IMG/VR virus record: IMGVR_UViG_3300017917_000113
Span: 1-32,492 of that record
DNA length: 32,492 nucleotides
Strand: one strand, 5' to 3'
DNA from: a virus
Position 1 is the first letter of the stretch; each line of letters begins with the position of its first letter. This document shows, in pieces, positions 6,923 to 14,626 of this stretch. The notes under the pieces are model-generated. The model did not search any database. It had not been told where the DNA came from and worked only from the letters and a program-made list of their open reading frames with translations. A program made the translations under genes and the position numbers.

Positions 6923-9900
6923 TATTTAATTACCTCATTCAATATTAGTGAGCCATCGTCAGATTTTCCAAATTTCATTTTTGTTGCAGTTCCTGGTTCA
7001 CATTTCATATAACCTTCAGAAAATTGTCTAGGAAAAACAATAATAGGTTTCATTTCTCTTTCTGCATTAGCAACTATCATATGTGCCATCTTTTTTCCAT
7101 TCTTAGTAACTCTAGGTTTAAATGATACCACATAATACTCTTCTCCGCTATATGGAAGTGATTTATAATTTAAAAATTTAACTAGACTATTTGTAGGAAA
7201 GTTTTTAATTTCATCAATAATAATTGACTCCATAATTCTATTTGCTCCCACTAATATTAAATAAGTTTTTCCTTGTTCAATTTTAGTATCTTCATCATCA
7301 AATATTCCTATCATTCCAGTGGAATCCATTATTTCTACCCTTGACCAACCTTTGCCTCTTTTTATATTTTTGACAACTCCCATAAGTATGAAAACATTTT
7401 GCTCATCAAAGTCTTCAATATCATCTATATATGCATAGTAATGAGGAGGTATTGTAGTAGTAAACTCTGGTAAATTTAAATATTCATATAAATTTTCTTT
7501 AACTTTATTTTCATTTCTAGGATTATCAGTAAAGGTGAGTGCTCCTATAGAATCTAATGCTTGAACTGCCCTAGAATTTATACCACTACCTTTTTTAGAA
7601 GCAATCTCAGTAAAATGTTTTTTAGAAGTATATGGTCTATGTTTAATAATATTTGAAGATACTCCATCTGATATCCATTTAATAGATGATAATCCTATTC
7701 TTATACCCTTGCCTTCGATCTTAAAATCACTATCTGATTCATTAATATGAGGTAGTTTAACTGATATATTCATTCTTTTAGCCTCAATTAAATATTCTGT
7801 TCTTGCATCTTTGTCTTGTTCATTTTTTAATAAACAATACATAAACTCTAATGGATAATAAAACTTTAACCATGCTGTCCAATAAGATAGCATTGAATAT
7901 GCTACTGCATGAGACTTATTAAATGAGTATCCAGCATGTGCTTCAAAATCTTGCCATAGCCCCTCTGCTGCAAATGGTGTAATATATCTTTGTGCCCCAA
8001 CAACAAACCTGTCTTTAAACTGATCAAACTCTCTTGCATCTTTTTTCTTACCAATAATTTTACGGACTTTATCTGCTTCTGACATTGTCATTCCACCAAG
8101 GGCAACGCATGCTTGCATAACCTGCTCTTGATATAAAATACATCCATAAGTATCTTTTGTAAACTGTTGCATGATTGGATGTATGTACTCTATTGTTGCT
8201 TTACCGTGTTTTCGTGCAAGATATGATTTACCAATGGTGTTCATAGCACCTGGTCTTACAAGAGCATTTGAAGCGGCTAGTTCATCTAAATTAGATACAC
8301 CCATTTTTACAAGCAAGTTTGTATACGGAGTTGCTTCACATTGAAACACGCCCTTTGTTCTACCTTCAGATAACATATTATATACTTCTTTATCATTTAA
8401 ATTTATTTCTTGTAATTTAATATCTATCTTGTGTCTTTGTTTAATTGTTTTTATAGTATCATCAATAACTGTTAAAGTTTTTAATCCTAAAACATCTAAT
8501 TTAATTAGTCCTATATCTGCTGCTTCTTCCATATCTACAGCAACTACTGGAATCCTATCTTTAGTTCCTGGTGCTACTCTAGTTTCCATTGGTGCATATT
8601 TAAATATAGAATCTTTTGCAGTAACTACACCAGCAGCATGAATACCAGTACCACGAATACGACCACGTAACTGTTCACCATACTTAACTACTTCTGGATA
8701 TTTTAATCTAAACCATTGTGCTGACTTACTTGTTACAAAGTCATCCCAATCATCTACGGTTTTTAATAATTTATTAACTTCTGATAGTGGTATATCTAAT
8801 GCTCTAGATACATCTCTAACAATACCTTTACCTCTAAACTCTAAGAATGTAGCAATTGATGCAACATTTTTATATTCTTGTTCTAAATATGACTTAACTT
8901 CATCACGTCTTGAATCTGCAATATCTGAATCAATATCTGGAAAATCATTACGGTCTGGGTTGATAAATCTAAAAAATAGCAGTCCGTATTGTAATGGATC
9001 AACATCTGTAATTCCTAATGCGTAACATACTAAAGAACCTGCTGCAGATCCACGTCCAGGACCAACCAATATATTATTTTGTTTAGCCCAGTTCAGCATA
9101 TTACTTACAATTAAAAAGTATGAAGAAAAGTTTTTATCTCTAATAATATCTAGTTCTTCTTGCATTCTTTCTTTATATTCAGGCTTATCATATAATCCTT
9201 TTTCTTGCATACCCTTCAAAACTAAGTCAACTAATCCTTGATGTGGGTTATCTATTTTAGCAGGCAATAAATCTAAATTTTCAACAATAGTATATTCTTC
9301 TACCTTATTGGCAATCTCTATAGAATTTTCATATATATCTTCTCTTTTAATACCTTGATTTTGCATTGCAACTTTCATTTCTTCATAAGATAATAAATGT
9401 ATATCAAAAGATCTAAATGACATCATTCTATCTTCGCCGTATAAGTAGTCTAATCTTTTCATCATGTCATCTATCTTTAAAGATTTTTCAAACTTAATAT
9501 CTTTTTTTAATTTAGCGTGAGTATTTAATAGAAGCATAATTTCTTGAATTACTTTTTGGTCTGGACTCGAGTGGTGGCAATCTGGAGTTACAACACTTTT
9601 AATATCCATTGAATCTGCTAATTCTAATAACTCATTATTTAACTCTTTAGAGTTATGAGGCATAACTTCGACATAAAAGTCATCACCAAATCTATCTTTA
9701 AACCAAGATAAATGTTTTTTTGCTGCTGCATATTCTTTATGCTCTAGTGCTTTAGCAATGAGTCCAGACATGCATGCAGATAATACAATAATTCCATCTT
9801 TATATTTTTCTAATATTTCAAAATCTATTCTAGGCTTTTTATAGAATCCTTCAGTCCATGCTAGTTCATTTAACTTATTTAAATTTTCTAACCCTTGTTG

Positions 9901-10197
9901 ATTTTTTGCTAATAGGACTATGTGATTATAAACTAAGTCTAATGGTGTAGTTCTTTCTGCTTTATCTCTATTATCAAATCTATCTTGTGTTATATATCCT
10001 TCTATGCCTAATATTGGCTTTATACCCTCGGCTTTTGCTGCACGATACATTGGACGATGTCCAGATAGTGCACCATGATCTGTAATGGCTATAGCCTGCA
10101 TTCCTAAATTTTTAGCACGTTTACAATATTCTTGTGGAGTTGCTACTCCATCCATTAAAGAATAGTGTGTATGTACGTGTAAAGGTACGTAATTCAA
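6922..10197 (-). CDS. dnaE: DNA polymerase III alpha subunit (DnaE type) with PHP domain
   Basis: This 1091-residue C-family replicase is slightly shorter than cellular DnaE (about 1160). The PHP domain comes first, with putative metal ligands H7, H9 and D16 (LHVHTHYSLMDG), H41 (TDHG), E66 (GIEGY), H92, C142 (SACMSG) and D206-x-H208 (TPDCHHS). All appear present, so metal-dependent proofreading is possible. The polymerase core has PGRGSAAGSLVCYAL, the catalytic pair D421/D423 in FPDIDSD, and the third Asp in LIKLDVLGLKTL. A C-terminal OB fold follows (VFILMGVVKNIKRGKGW). I see no clear QxxLF-type clamp motif. The start is TTG at 10197 after GAAGGG, 21 bases after the SSB gene. Confidence 0.96.
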   Translation of the reverse strand: MNYVPLHVHTHYSLMDGVATPQEYCKRAKNLGMQAIAITDHGALSGHRPMYRAAKAEGIKPILGIEGYITQDRFDNRDKAERTTPLDLVYNHIVLLAKNQQGLENLNKLNELAWTEGFYKKPRIDFEILEKYKDGIIVLSACMSGLIAKALEHKEYAAAKKHLSWFKDRFGDDFYVEVMPHNSKELNNELLELADSMDIKSVVTPDCHHSSPDQKVIQEIMLLLNTHAKLKKDIKFEKSLKIDDMMKRLDYLYGEDRMMSFRSFDIHLLSYEEMKVAMQNQGIKREDIYENSIEIANKVEEYTIVENLDLLPAKIDNPHQGLVDLVLKGMQEKGLYDKPEYKERMQEELDIIRDKNFSSYFLIVSNMLNWAKQNNILVGPGRGSAAGSLVCYALGITDVDPLQYGLLFFRFINPDRNDFPDIDSDIADSRRDEVKSYLEQEYKNVASIATFLEFRGKGIVRDVSRALDIPLSEVNKLLKTVDDWDDFVTSKSAQWFRLKYPEVVKYGEQLRGRIRGTGIHAAGVVTAKDSIFKYAPMETRVAPGTKDRIPVVAVDMEEAADIGLIKLDVLGLKTLTVIDDTIKTIKQRHKIDIKLQEINLNDKEVYNMLSEGRTKGVFQCEATPYTNLLVKMGVSNLDELAASNALVRPGAMNTIGKSYLARKHGKATIEYIHPIMQQFTKDTYGCILYQEQVMQACVALGGMTMSEADKVRKIIGKKKDAREFDQFKDRFVVGAQRYITPFAAEGLWQDFEAHAGYSFNKSHAVAYSMLSYWTAWLKFYYPLEFMYCLLKNEQDKDARTEYLIEAKRMNISVKLPHINESDSDFKIEGKGIRIGLSSIKWISDGVSSNIIKHRPYTSKKHFTEIASKKGSGINSRAVQALDSIGALTFTDNPRNENKVKENLYEYLNLPEFTTTIPPHYYAYIDDIEDFDEQNVFILMGVVKNIKRGKGWSRVEIMDSTGMIGIFDDEDTKIEQGKTYLILVGANRIMESIIIDEIKNFPTNSLVKFLNYKSLPYSGEEYYVVSFKPRVTKNGKKMAHMIVANAEREMKPIIVFPRQFSEGYMKCEPGTATKMKFGKSDDGSLILNEVIK

Positions 10198-10218
10198 ACT
10201 ATAGCCCTTCAGATTATC

Positions 10219-10869
10219 TTACCACTCTGCTGCTGCAGAGGTTGTTGGATTATTAAATCCTAAATAAAATGCTTCTTGCTCTGCATAAGGAATGTCACGT
10301 ACAACTTTTTCTAAATTAAAAGAATCGTACTTTGACCAATCAAATGCGTCAACATCTTGTTTTCCTGGAAGTAAAACATAGTTTGTTTCTGTTCCTTTTC
10401 CATTTCTTTTTAATTTCCAAACCATGTTGCTAATTGTATTTGAATCTGCTGCAAATTCACGAATTGTACTAAAAGTTGCAGTTTTACTTACACCCATACT
10501 CCATACAGCAACTTTTGGTTCTTCCGTACCATTATCTACTAATACATTGCAGTAAAAGCGAAGACGTGCTCTCCATCCACTCTTTGGTTCTTTTCTAAAC
10601 ATTTCACAACCAAAGCATCTTCCTTGACTATCTAATGTACATGCTGCTTTTCTTTTATAATCTTCTGGATTTGTATGTTCACTTATTACAATTGCAAGAC
10701 CACGCTTTTCGTCATAGTTTGGTGAGTCTGCATCTAGTTCACTAACGAATCTAATTTGTACACTTTCGCCATCATCTAGTTTTAACCAGTTAACTTTTTG
10801 TCCACTGTTTTCTGTTTTAGTTCTGTCAAGAACTGCCTCAATATTCTTGAGTCCTTTTATTACTGACAT
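10219..10869 (-). CDS. ssb: T4 gp32-like single-stranded DNA-binding protein
   Basis: The 216-residue protein should coat ssDNA at the fork and recruit recombination proteins. It has a basic N-terminus and an OB-like core (VNWLKLDDGESVQIRFVSEL). A zinc-binding set follows, H65, C77, C85 and C88 (SEHTNPEDYKRKAACTLD, then RCFGCEM), whose spacing closely follows the His-Cys3 zinc site of T4 gp32. Aromatic-rich strands come next (ARLRFYCNVLV, AVWSMGVSK, MVWKLKRNG). Unlike gp32, the tail is not strongly acidic. It has its own promoter, a 5' hairpin and the ribosome site AAGGAG, consistent with a need for high amounts. Confidence 0.85.
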   Translation of the reverse strand: MSVIKGLKNIEAVLDRTKTENSGQKVNWLKLDDGESVQIRFVSELDADSPNYDEKRGLAIVISEHTNPEDYKRKAACTLDSQGRCFGCEMFRKEPKSGWRARLRFYCNVLVDNGTEEPKVAVWSMGVSKTATFSTIREFAADSNTISNMVWKLKRNGKGTETNYVLLPGKQDVDAFDWSKYDSFNLEKVVRDIPYAEQEAFYLGFNNPTTSAAAEW

Positions 10870-10888
10870 GATTTTCTCCTTAGTATTT

Positions 10889-10903
10889 GCCCTATAAATG
10901 GGC
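10889..10903 (-). promoter_or_regulatory. 5'-leader hairpin of the ssb transcript
   Basis: On the minus strand GCCC, a seven-base loop ATTTATA, and GGGC form a short perfect stem just downstream of the predicted transcription start of the ssb promoter and about 20 bases before the ATG. A hairpin at or near an mRNA 5' end can slow decay. It is too short and lacks a T-run, so it is unlikely to be a terminator. The effect is inferred. Confidence 0.45.
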
Positions 10904-10909
10904 TTGTCT

Positions 10910-11866
10910 CTATTGTAGCATTGACTCTATTATGTTGTCAAATGATGAAACAAATTTTACTAAATTAGGAAACTTTAAATCAGACACATCTTTTACATTT
11001 GAAGGTAAATTGGCTATTATACATTTTCCAGGCCCCAGATCAGTTATTAGTTTATTAGACATATTTTTACCTGCATCATCATTATCGCCTAGTGCTATAA
11101 TCTGATTAAAATATTGTTTTAATAATCTTCTTTGCTCTTTTGATATAGTAGCACCTAAAGTTGCTACAGCATGACCACCTGCTTGTTCTATCATAATAGC
11201 ATCAAATGATGATTCAACAACAAATATTTTTTCTAGTCTTTTATTTCTATGAAGATTAAATAGTGTTTTACTTTTAGGAAGATTAACAGAATTTTTAAAT
11301 CTTTTTCCCTCGATTGACCTTCCAACAAAACCAAGGTAATCACCTTCTGGGGAGTGAACTGGAATTATTATCATATCTTGAGTTTCTGAATATCCTAGTT
11401 CATATTTTAAAGCACTTTCTTTTGTTATTCCACGATTAGCCAAATACTTTTGTGCTCTTACATTATTCATTAAATTATTATGTAAACTTTTTATTAGATC
11501 TGAATCAAATGGTTTAAATTCATTTTTATCTTTTAATTTATCTGTTAATTGATCAAGTATACTTCTACTATCTTTATTAGAATCTATAACTCTTATTGAT
11601 TCAAAATATGATTTTCCAGAAGCCTTCATAATAACCTCTGTAAGATCTTTTGATTCCTGGCATGAAAAGCACCAAAATATTCCAGTTTCCTTTGATACTT
11701 CTCCTGCTGGAGATCTTGTGTTGCTATGAAAAGGACAAAATATCATTAAGTCATTATCTAATTCATATTGTATATCTATGCCTGAAGATATTAGGCTTCT
11801 TTTTACTTGGTCTTCTGTATAATATGTTGTTGCACTGGCGTATTTTTGTCTATCCCTACTATACAC
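10910..11866 (-). CDS. DnaG-type DNA primase
   Basis: The 318-residue protein makes RNA primers for the replisome. The N-terminal CHC2 zinc finger is C44-x2-H47...C66-x2-C69 (IFCPFHSN, WCFSCQES). The TOPRIM catalytic domain has E218 in IFVVESSFDAIM and D261/D263 in ALGDNDDAGKN, the metal-binding acidic residues. It is half the length of cellular DnaG and lacks the C-terminal helicase-binding domain, as many phage primases do. The only suitable start is GTG at 11866, weakly preceded by AAGG, giving a 64-base overlap with the upstream gene. It is encoded near the DnaB-like helicase, its expected partner. Confidence 0.9.
   Translation of the reverse strand: MYSRDRQKYASATTYYTEDQVKRSLISSGIDIQYELDNDLMIFCPFHSNTRSPAGEVSKETGIFWCFSCQESKDLTEVIMKASGKSYFESIRVIDSNKDSRSILDQLTDKLKDKNEFKPFDSDLIKSLHNNLMNNVRAQKYLANRGITKESALKYELGYSETQDMIIIPVHSPEGDYLGFVGRSIEGKRFKNSVNLPKSKTLFNLHRNKRLEKIFVVESSFDAIMIEQAGGHAVATLGATISKEQRRLLKQYFNQIIALGDNDDAGKNMSNKLITDLGPGKCIIANLPSNVKDVSDLKFPNLVKFVSSFDNIIESMLQ
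10912..10941 (-). promoter_or_regulatory. Sigma70/SigA-type promoter for ssb and dnaE
   Basis: On the minus strand a perfect -35 TTGACA (10941-10936) is followed by an 18-base spacer ending in TGC and a -10 TACAAT (10917-10912). This combines a consensus -35 with an extended -10. It overlaps the last codons and stop of the primase gene. The predicted start near 10905 leaves a leader of about 36 bases with a hairpin and AAGGAG before the ssb ATG. It is the best-matching promoter in the window. Confidence 0.75.
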
Positions 11867-12099
11867 TTTGCCTTAGCCTTTCCAACATATACTCCGTATA
11901 CTGACAGTTTAAAATCAAATGTTTTTCCATTATATCCTATTGTAAAGTCTGGGTCAATATCATATCTAGGCACGTATCCATGATTCTTCATCACTGATAC
12001 CACCATAAATACGTATTGGTCTTTTAGCCTTACAATATCTGAGTCGTCATATATTTCGCCTGAAAGACCAAACCTTTTAATAGATCTGTGGCTATACAT
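11803..12099 (-). CDS. Conserved phage protein between helicase and primase (98 aa)
   Basis: I recognise the type but not the function. The sequence runs MYSHRSIKRFGLSGEIYDDS, then RLKDQYVFMVVSVMKNHGYV, then DIDPDFTIGYNGKTFDFKLS and VYGVYVGKAKAKCIVGID. That is a helix followed by about five beta strands. Similar proteins, from memory, sit beside primase in actinobacteriophages. No catalytic or metal motif is seen. The ATG at 12099 has no Shine-Dalgarno sequence, and a perfect TATAAT lies 6 bases upstream, so it could be made from a leaderless transcript. The 3' end overlaps the primase start by 64 bases. A replication accessory role is inference. Confidence 0.7.
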   Translation of the reverse strand: MYSHRSIKRFGLSGEIYDDSDIVRLKDQYVFMVVSVMKNHGYVPRYDIDPDFTIGYNGKTFDFKLSVYGVYVGKAKAKCIVGIDKNTPVQQHIIQKTK

Positions 12100-12105
12100 A
12101 CATTA

Positions 12106-12111
12106 ATTATA
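12106..12111 (-). promoter_or_regulatory. Candidate -10 box placing transcription start at an ATG
   Basis: A perfect TATAAT on the minus strand lies six bases before the ATG at 12099, in the gap after the helicase stop. No good -35 is seen at 16-18 bases (GAAGAT is the 17-base match), and the upstream bases are TGGC rather than TGn. Normal spacing puts the transcription start on or next to the ATG, so the product would be leaderless. Confidence 0.4.
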
Positions 12112-12122
12112 GCCATATATTA

Positions 12123-13346
12123 TTACTTATCTTCAAAATCTTTATACAAGAATCTTCCAGAATCAAAATCAACATCTATCATAAAATCTCCACAAAATCC
12201 ATGTCTATTTTTTCTAAATGCACATTCTAGAATTGTAGATCCTTGTGCACGACCTAGTGCTAAAACCCAATCAGCATCATATGCTAACTGTTTTGACCAT
12301 GCTACCTGACCTAATGTAGGAACGCTATTCATATCAGTAGCATCATCTGGAGTAGCAGAAGCAATTGCCACTATGGGAACTTGTTCACTAATAGCAAGAA
12401 CTTTTAATTCTCTAGATATAGTTTTAATTTTTACAACTTCATTGTCTGTTGGAATATTGGATTGCATTAACTGAATATAATCTACAAAGACTATGTCGGG
12501 TGAGTATTGATCTATTTTTCCTCTTAATACAGAAGTAGATAATTCTCCTACCCCATCATTTGATACGATATGAAGTGGTGGCATGTTTAGTAAATGTTGT
12601 TTACCCCACAAATTAAATGACTCTGAATCTATTTGCCCAGAACTTAATTTTCTATGAGAAAAGAATCCCTGTCCCATAATTGTATAAACACGATTTCTAA
12701 CCTCAGTCTCTGTCATTTCAAGAGATATTACTAATGGTTTTCTTCCACTCTTCCATGCTTGAACAGCCATAAATAGTGCCAGCCAAGACTTACCAATAGC
12801 AGGATAGGCAAGAAGAATGCCAAACTGACCAGGAGTAACACCCGCTGGAAGATAATTATCAAAGCCTGCGAGACCTGTTTTAATTCCATAATTTCCCTTC
12901 TCATTTAACTCTTTGATATGGTTAAAATGATTTATAGCATCTTCCATATCTGTTGCATCTATATCCCTTATATCTGCAGTAATTTTTTTTAATTCTGAAG
13001 TCTTTGCAATTAAAGTATTCAATGCCTCATTTGGCTTATTATTTTGTAATTGATTTGCAGTAGACATTAAAACATTACTTAAATTAGATTCCAAAAATGC
13101 AGTTCTTAATTCTTCTAAATGATATTTTGTATTACCAATTTCACCGTCAGACTTAAAGTCTTTAAATTTTTCTAAAACTAAACTTATTGTAGGTGTTGTT
13201 GAATTTTGTTCATGATAGTTTCTAATAAAATCCCATACATCTTTATGTGTTCTAAATAAACTATCTGGGTTAGCCTGTAACAATACATGCATTTGTTTAT
13301 CTTTTAGTAAGGCTGATAATACCTTGGCTTCTAATTCTGCTGACAT
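12123..13346 (-). CDS. dnaB: DnaB-type replicative DNA helicase
   Basis: The 407-residue hexameric helicase unwinds the fork. A helical N-terminal domain (residues 1-120) resembles the DnaB N-domain. The RecA-like motor starts with GIKTGLAGFDNYLPAGVTPG and has Walker A LLAYPAIGKSW (K186, S187), the catalytic glutamate E210 in VISLEMTETE, Walker B IVFVDYIQLM (D289), and late motifs LGQVAWSKQLAYDADWVLAL and AFRKNRHG. The last matches the DnaB arginine finger region. The start shares one base with the preceding stop (TAATG). The small gene directly upstream may encode an accessory or loader. Confidence 0.93.
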   Translation of the reverse strand: MSAELEAKVLSALLKDKQMHVLLQANPDSLFRTHKDVWDFIRNYHEQNSTTPTISLVLEKFKDFKSDGEIGNTKYHLEELRTAFLESNLSNVLMSTANQLQNNKPNEALNTLIAKTSELKKITADIRDIDATDMEDAINHFNHIKELNEKGNYGIKTGLAGFDNYLPAGVTPGQFGILLAYPAIGKSWLALFMAVQAWKSGRKPLVISLEMTETEVRNRVYTIMGQGFFSHRKLSSGQIDSESFNLWGKQHLLNMPPLHIVSNDGVGELSTSVLRGKIDQYSPDIVFVDYIQLMQSNIPTDNEVVKIKTISRELKVLAISEQVPIVAIASATPDDATDMNSVPTLGQVAWSKQLAYDADWVLALGRAQGSTILECAFRKNRHGFCGDFMIDVDFDSGRFLYKDFEDK

Positions 13347-13702
13347 TATTTATTTAACCATTCTTTTGCTTGCTTTCTCAACAACTCTCTTATTCTATCA
13401 TCTTCTTTTTTAAATTGCATAGACTTATAAAACAAATCAGAATTTCTTACAAAATGATCCCAATTAGGACTTGAGTATACTTTAAAATAATATTCAACAA
13501 GTTCTTTTGACTGTTCTACTCCATAAGATTCGTATAACTCTTTTATAAAAAACTTTGCTTTGCCCATGCTAAAGTTATCATATATACTTTTTTCTTTTAA
13601 TCTTTTTTTAAAGAGTCTATAAATTTCATCGACGTCCCATATTGGTTTAGCCGATAATATATCTTTTAACTCTTTTGGAGCATTAGATTTTTTACCAGCC
13701 AC
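13346..13702 (-). CDS. Unknown helical protein directly upstream of dnaB (118 aa)
   Basis: The product is basic and helical: MAGKKSNAPKELKDILSAKP, WDVDEIYRLFKKRLKE, FFIKELYESYGVEQSKELVE, SPNWDHFVRNSDLFYKSMQF, and a charged tail ending KQAKEWLNK. I do not recognise a family. The motif around YFKVYSSPNWDHFVRN (a helix, then Pro-Asn-Trp-x-x-Phe) is its most distinctive part. Coupling by single-base overlaps at both ends (TAGTG before it, TAATG before dnaB) places it in step with the helicase. Helicase loading or recruitment is a reasonable guess from size and place, not shown by any motif. The start is GTG at 13702. Confidence 0.7.
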   Translation of the reverse strand: MAGKKSNAPKELKDILSAKPIWDVDEIYRLFKKRLKEKSIYDNFSMGKAKFFIKELYESYGVEQSKELVEYYFKVYSSPNWDHFVRNSDLFYKSMQFKKEDDRIRELLRKQAKEWLNK

Positions 13703-13902
13703 TATTCTAATTCTTTCTTAGCCTCATCTACTTTAGATACAACTTGTTCTTCAACAAATTTATATATACGATCTGCTGCTTGTTCTTTTGTTTCATCACT
13801 TCTAACAAAATCAGTACAGCCAATATCTACTCTTAAACTTTGAAAATTACCTAAGTTTAATGTATAGCCTAATGTAACAGATAACTTAATTTCTTCTGAC
13901 AT
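13702..13902 (-). CDS. Small conserved phage protein (66 aa)
   Basis: The sequence is MSEEIKLSVTLGYTLNLGNF, QSLRVDIGCTDFVRSDETKE, QAADRIYKFVEEQVVSKVDE, AKKELE. A beta-strand half (SVTLGYTLNLGNFQSLRVDIG) is followed by a helix. Proteins with the NxGNFxSLRVDxG motif recur in many phages near replication genes, but I know no function. I chose ATG at 13902 because GTGGTGAT precedes it by a few bases and it begins two bases after the upstream stop. A longer form from TTG at 13926 would overlap the previous gene. It is joined to the next gene by TAGTG. Confidence 0.75.
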   Translation of the reverse strand: MSEEIKLSVTLGYTLNLGNFQSLRVDIGCTDFVRSDETKEQAADRIYKFVEEQVVSKVDEAKKELE

Positions 13903-13904
13903 AA

Positions 13905-14450
13905 TCACCACGTTTCTTCTGACCAAACAGGGATAAATTCCCCATTTTTATTTTGTGTATATAACATTATAGCGTCTCCTATTAAAGAACGCAAGTCCCT
14001 TTCTGAAGGAACATCTTTTCTAGGTGTAATTCTACCATCTTTTCTAGGTCTTCCAATATGTATGTTGCACATAGCCTCACGTATAGTGAATAAATCATCT
14101 TCTGAGTAGTATGACATTTTTTGCCACGTTCTTACCCCACCCAATGTGGCACCAGTTGGTTTTGGTATTACCTCATTAGCAATCATTCTTTCAAATTGTA
14201 TCCTAGATCTGTTAAATATTTTTATAGTATTATTTACACTAAATGCCCTTTTTCTATGTTTTTTAAAATCAGAATATAACATAGATTGTTCTTTATTTAT
14301 AATATAGTTATATAAAGAGCATAAATTACTAGCCTTATTTATATGCAATACCCTCACTAATTCTTTATTTAAAAAAAATATTACATTGCTTGGCTTTATA
14401 GAAGGCTTCCAATTCTCTTTGCTCTTTGTATCTCTAGTCTCATTATCCAT
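13905..14450 (-). CDS. Probable DNA-binding protein with MerR-like region and AT-hook-like motif
   Basis: In this 181-residue protein, residues about 72-125 (IKIFNRSRIQFERMIANEVI, then a WQKMSYYSEDDLFTIREAM segment) resemble a MerR or excisionase winged-helix: an arginine-rich recognition helix, a VIPKPTG turn, then Y-x-x-x-D-L. IGRPRKDGRI at 131-140 contains GRPRK, the core of an AT-hook that would bind the minor groove of AT-rich DNA. The N-terminal third is unassigned. The start at 14450 has GGGGAAAG 6-13 bases upstream and overlaps the previous gene by 55 bases. As the second gene of the replication module it could be a regulator or an origin-binding factor; this is inference. Confidence 0.7.
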   Translation of the reverse strand: MDNETRDTKSKENWKPSIKPSNVIFFLNKELVRVLHINKASNLCSLYNYIINKEQSMLYSDFKKHRKRAFSVNNTIKIFNRSRIQFERMIANEVIPKPTGATLGGVRTWQKMSYYSEDDLFTIREAMCNIHIGRPRKDGRITPRKDVPSERDLRSLIGDAIMLYTQNKNGEFIPVWSEETW

Positions 14451-14605
14451 TGAATTCTTTCCCCGTGGTTGTTGGGATGGTTATACATTTCTCTTCTACC
14501 ACACCTTAAACAGTATAGTTCTAAATGATCGTAAGATAAAAAAACTCTATCAACAAACATTTTGGCAGAACATTTACTGCATTTTAAGGCTTCTTTTATA
14601 TTCAT
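14396..14605 (-). CDS. Zinc-ribbon protein, first gene of replication module (69 aa)
   Basis: C9-x2-C12 (LKCSKCSAK) and C32-x2-C35 (LYCLRCGRRE) form a four-cysteine zinc ribbon separated by two strands. A basic helical tail follows (RIQWIMRLEIQRAKRIGSLL). The function is unknown; such ribbons usually bind nucleic acid. The ATG at 14605 lacks a Shine-Dalgarno sequence but sits 8 bases after an extended -10 promoter, so translation may start on a leaderless or very short-leader mRNA. It follows the last tail gene and opens the replication block. The 3' end overlaps the next gene by 55 bases. Confidence 0.72.
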   Translation of the reverse strand: MNIKEALKCSKCSAKMFVDRVFLSYDHLELYCLRCGRREMYNHPNNHGERIQWIMRLEIQRAKRIGSLL

Positions 14606-14613
14606 AGTCAGAA

Positions 14614-14622
14614 ATTATACCA
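14614..14622 (-). promoter_or_regulatory. Extended -10 promoter at the tail-to-replication boundary
   Basis: On the minus strand TGGTATAAT is a perfect TGn extended -10. No consensus -35 is present, which such promoters do not need. The start would fall at about 14605-14609, on or just before the ATG at 14605. This is the only intergenic space between the last tail gene (stop at 14627) and the replication genes, so it probably starts replication-module transcription. Confidence 0.6.
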
Positions 14623-14626
14623 GATA

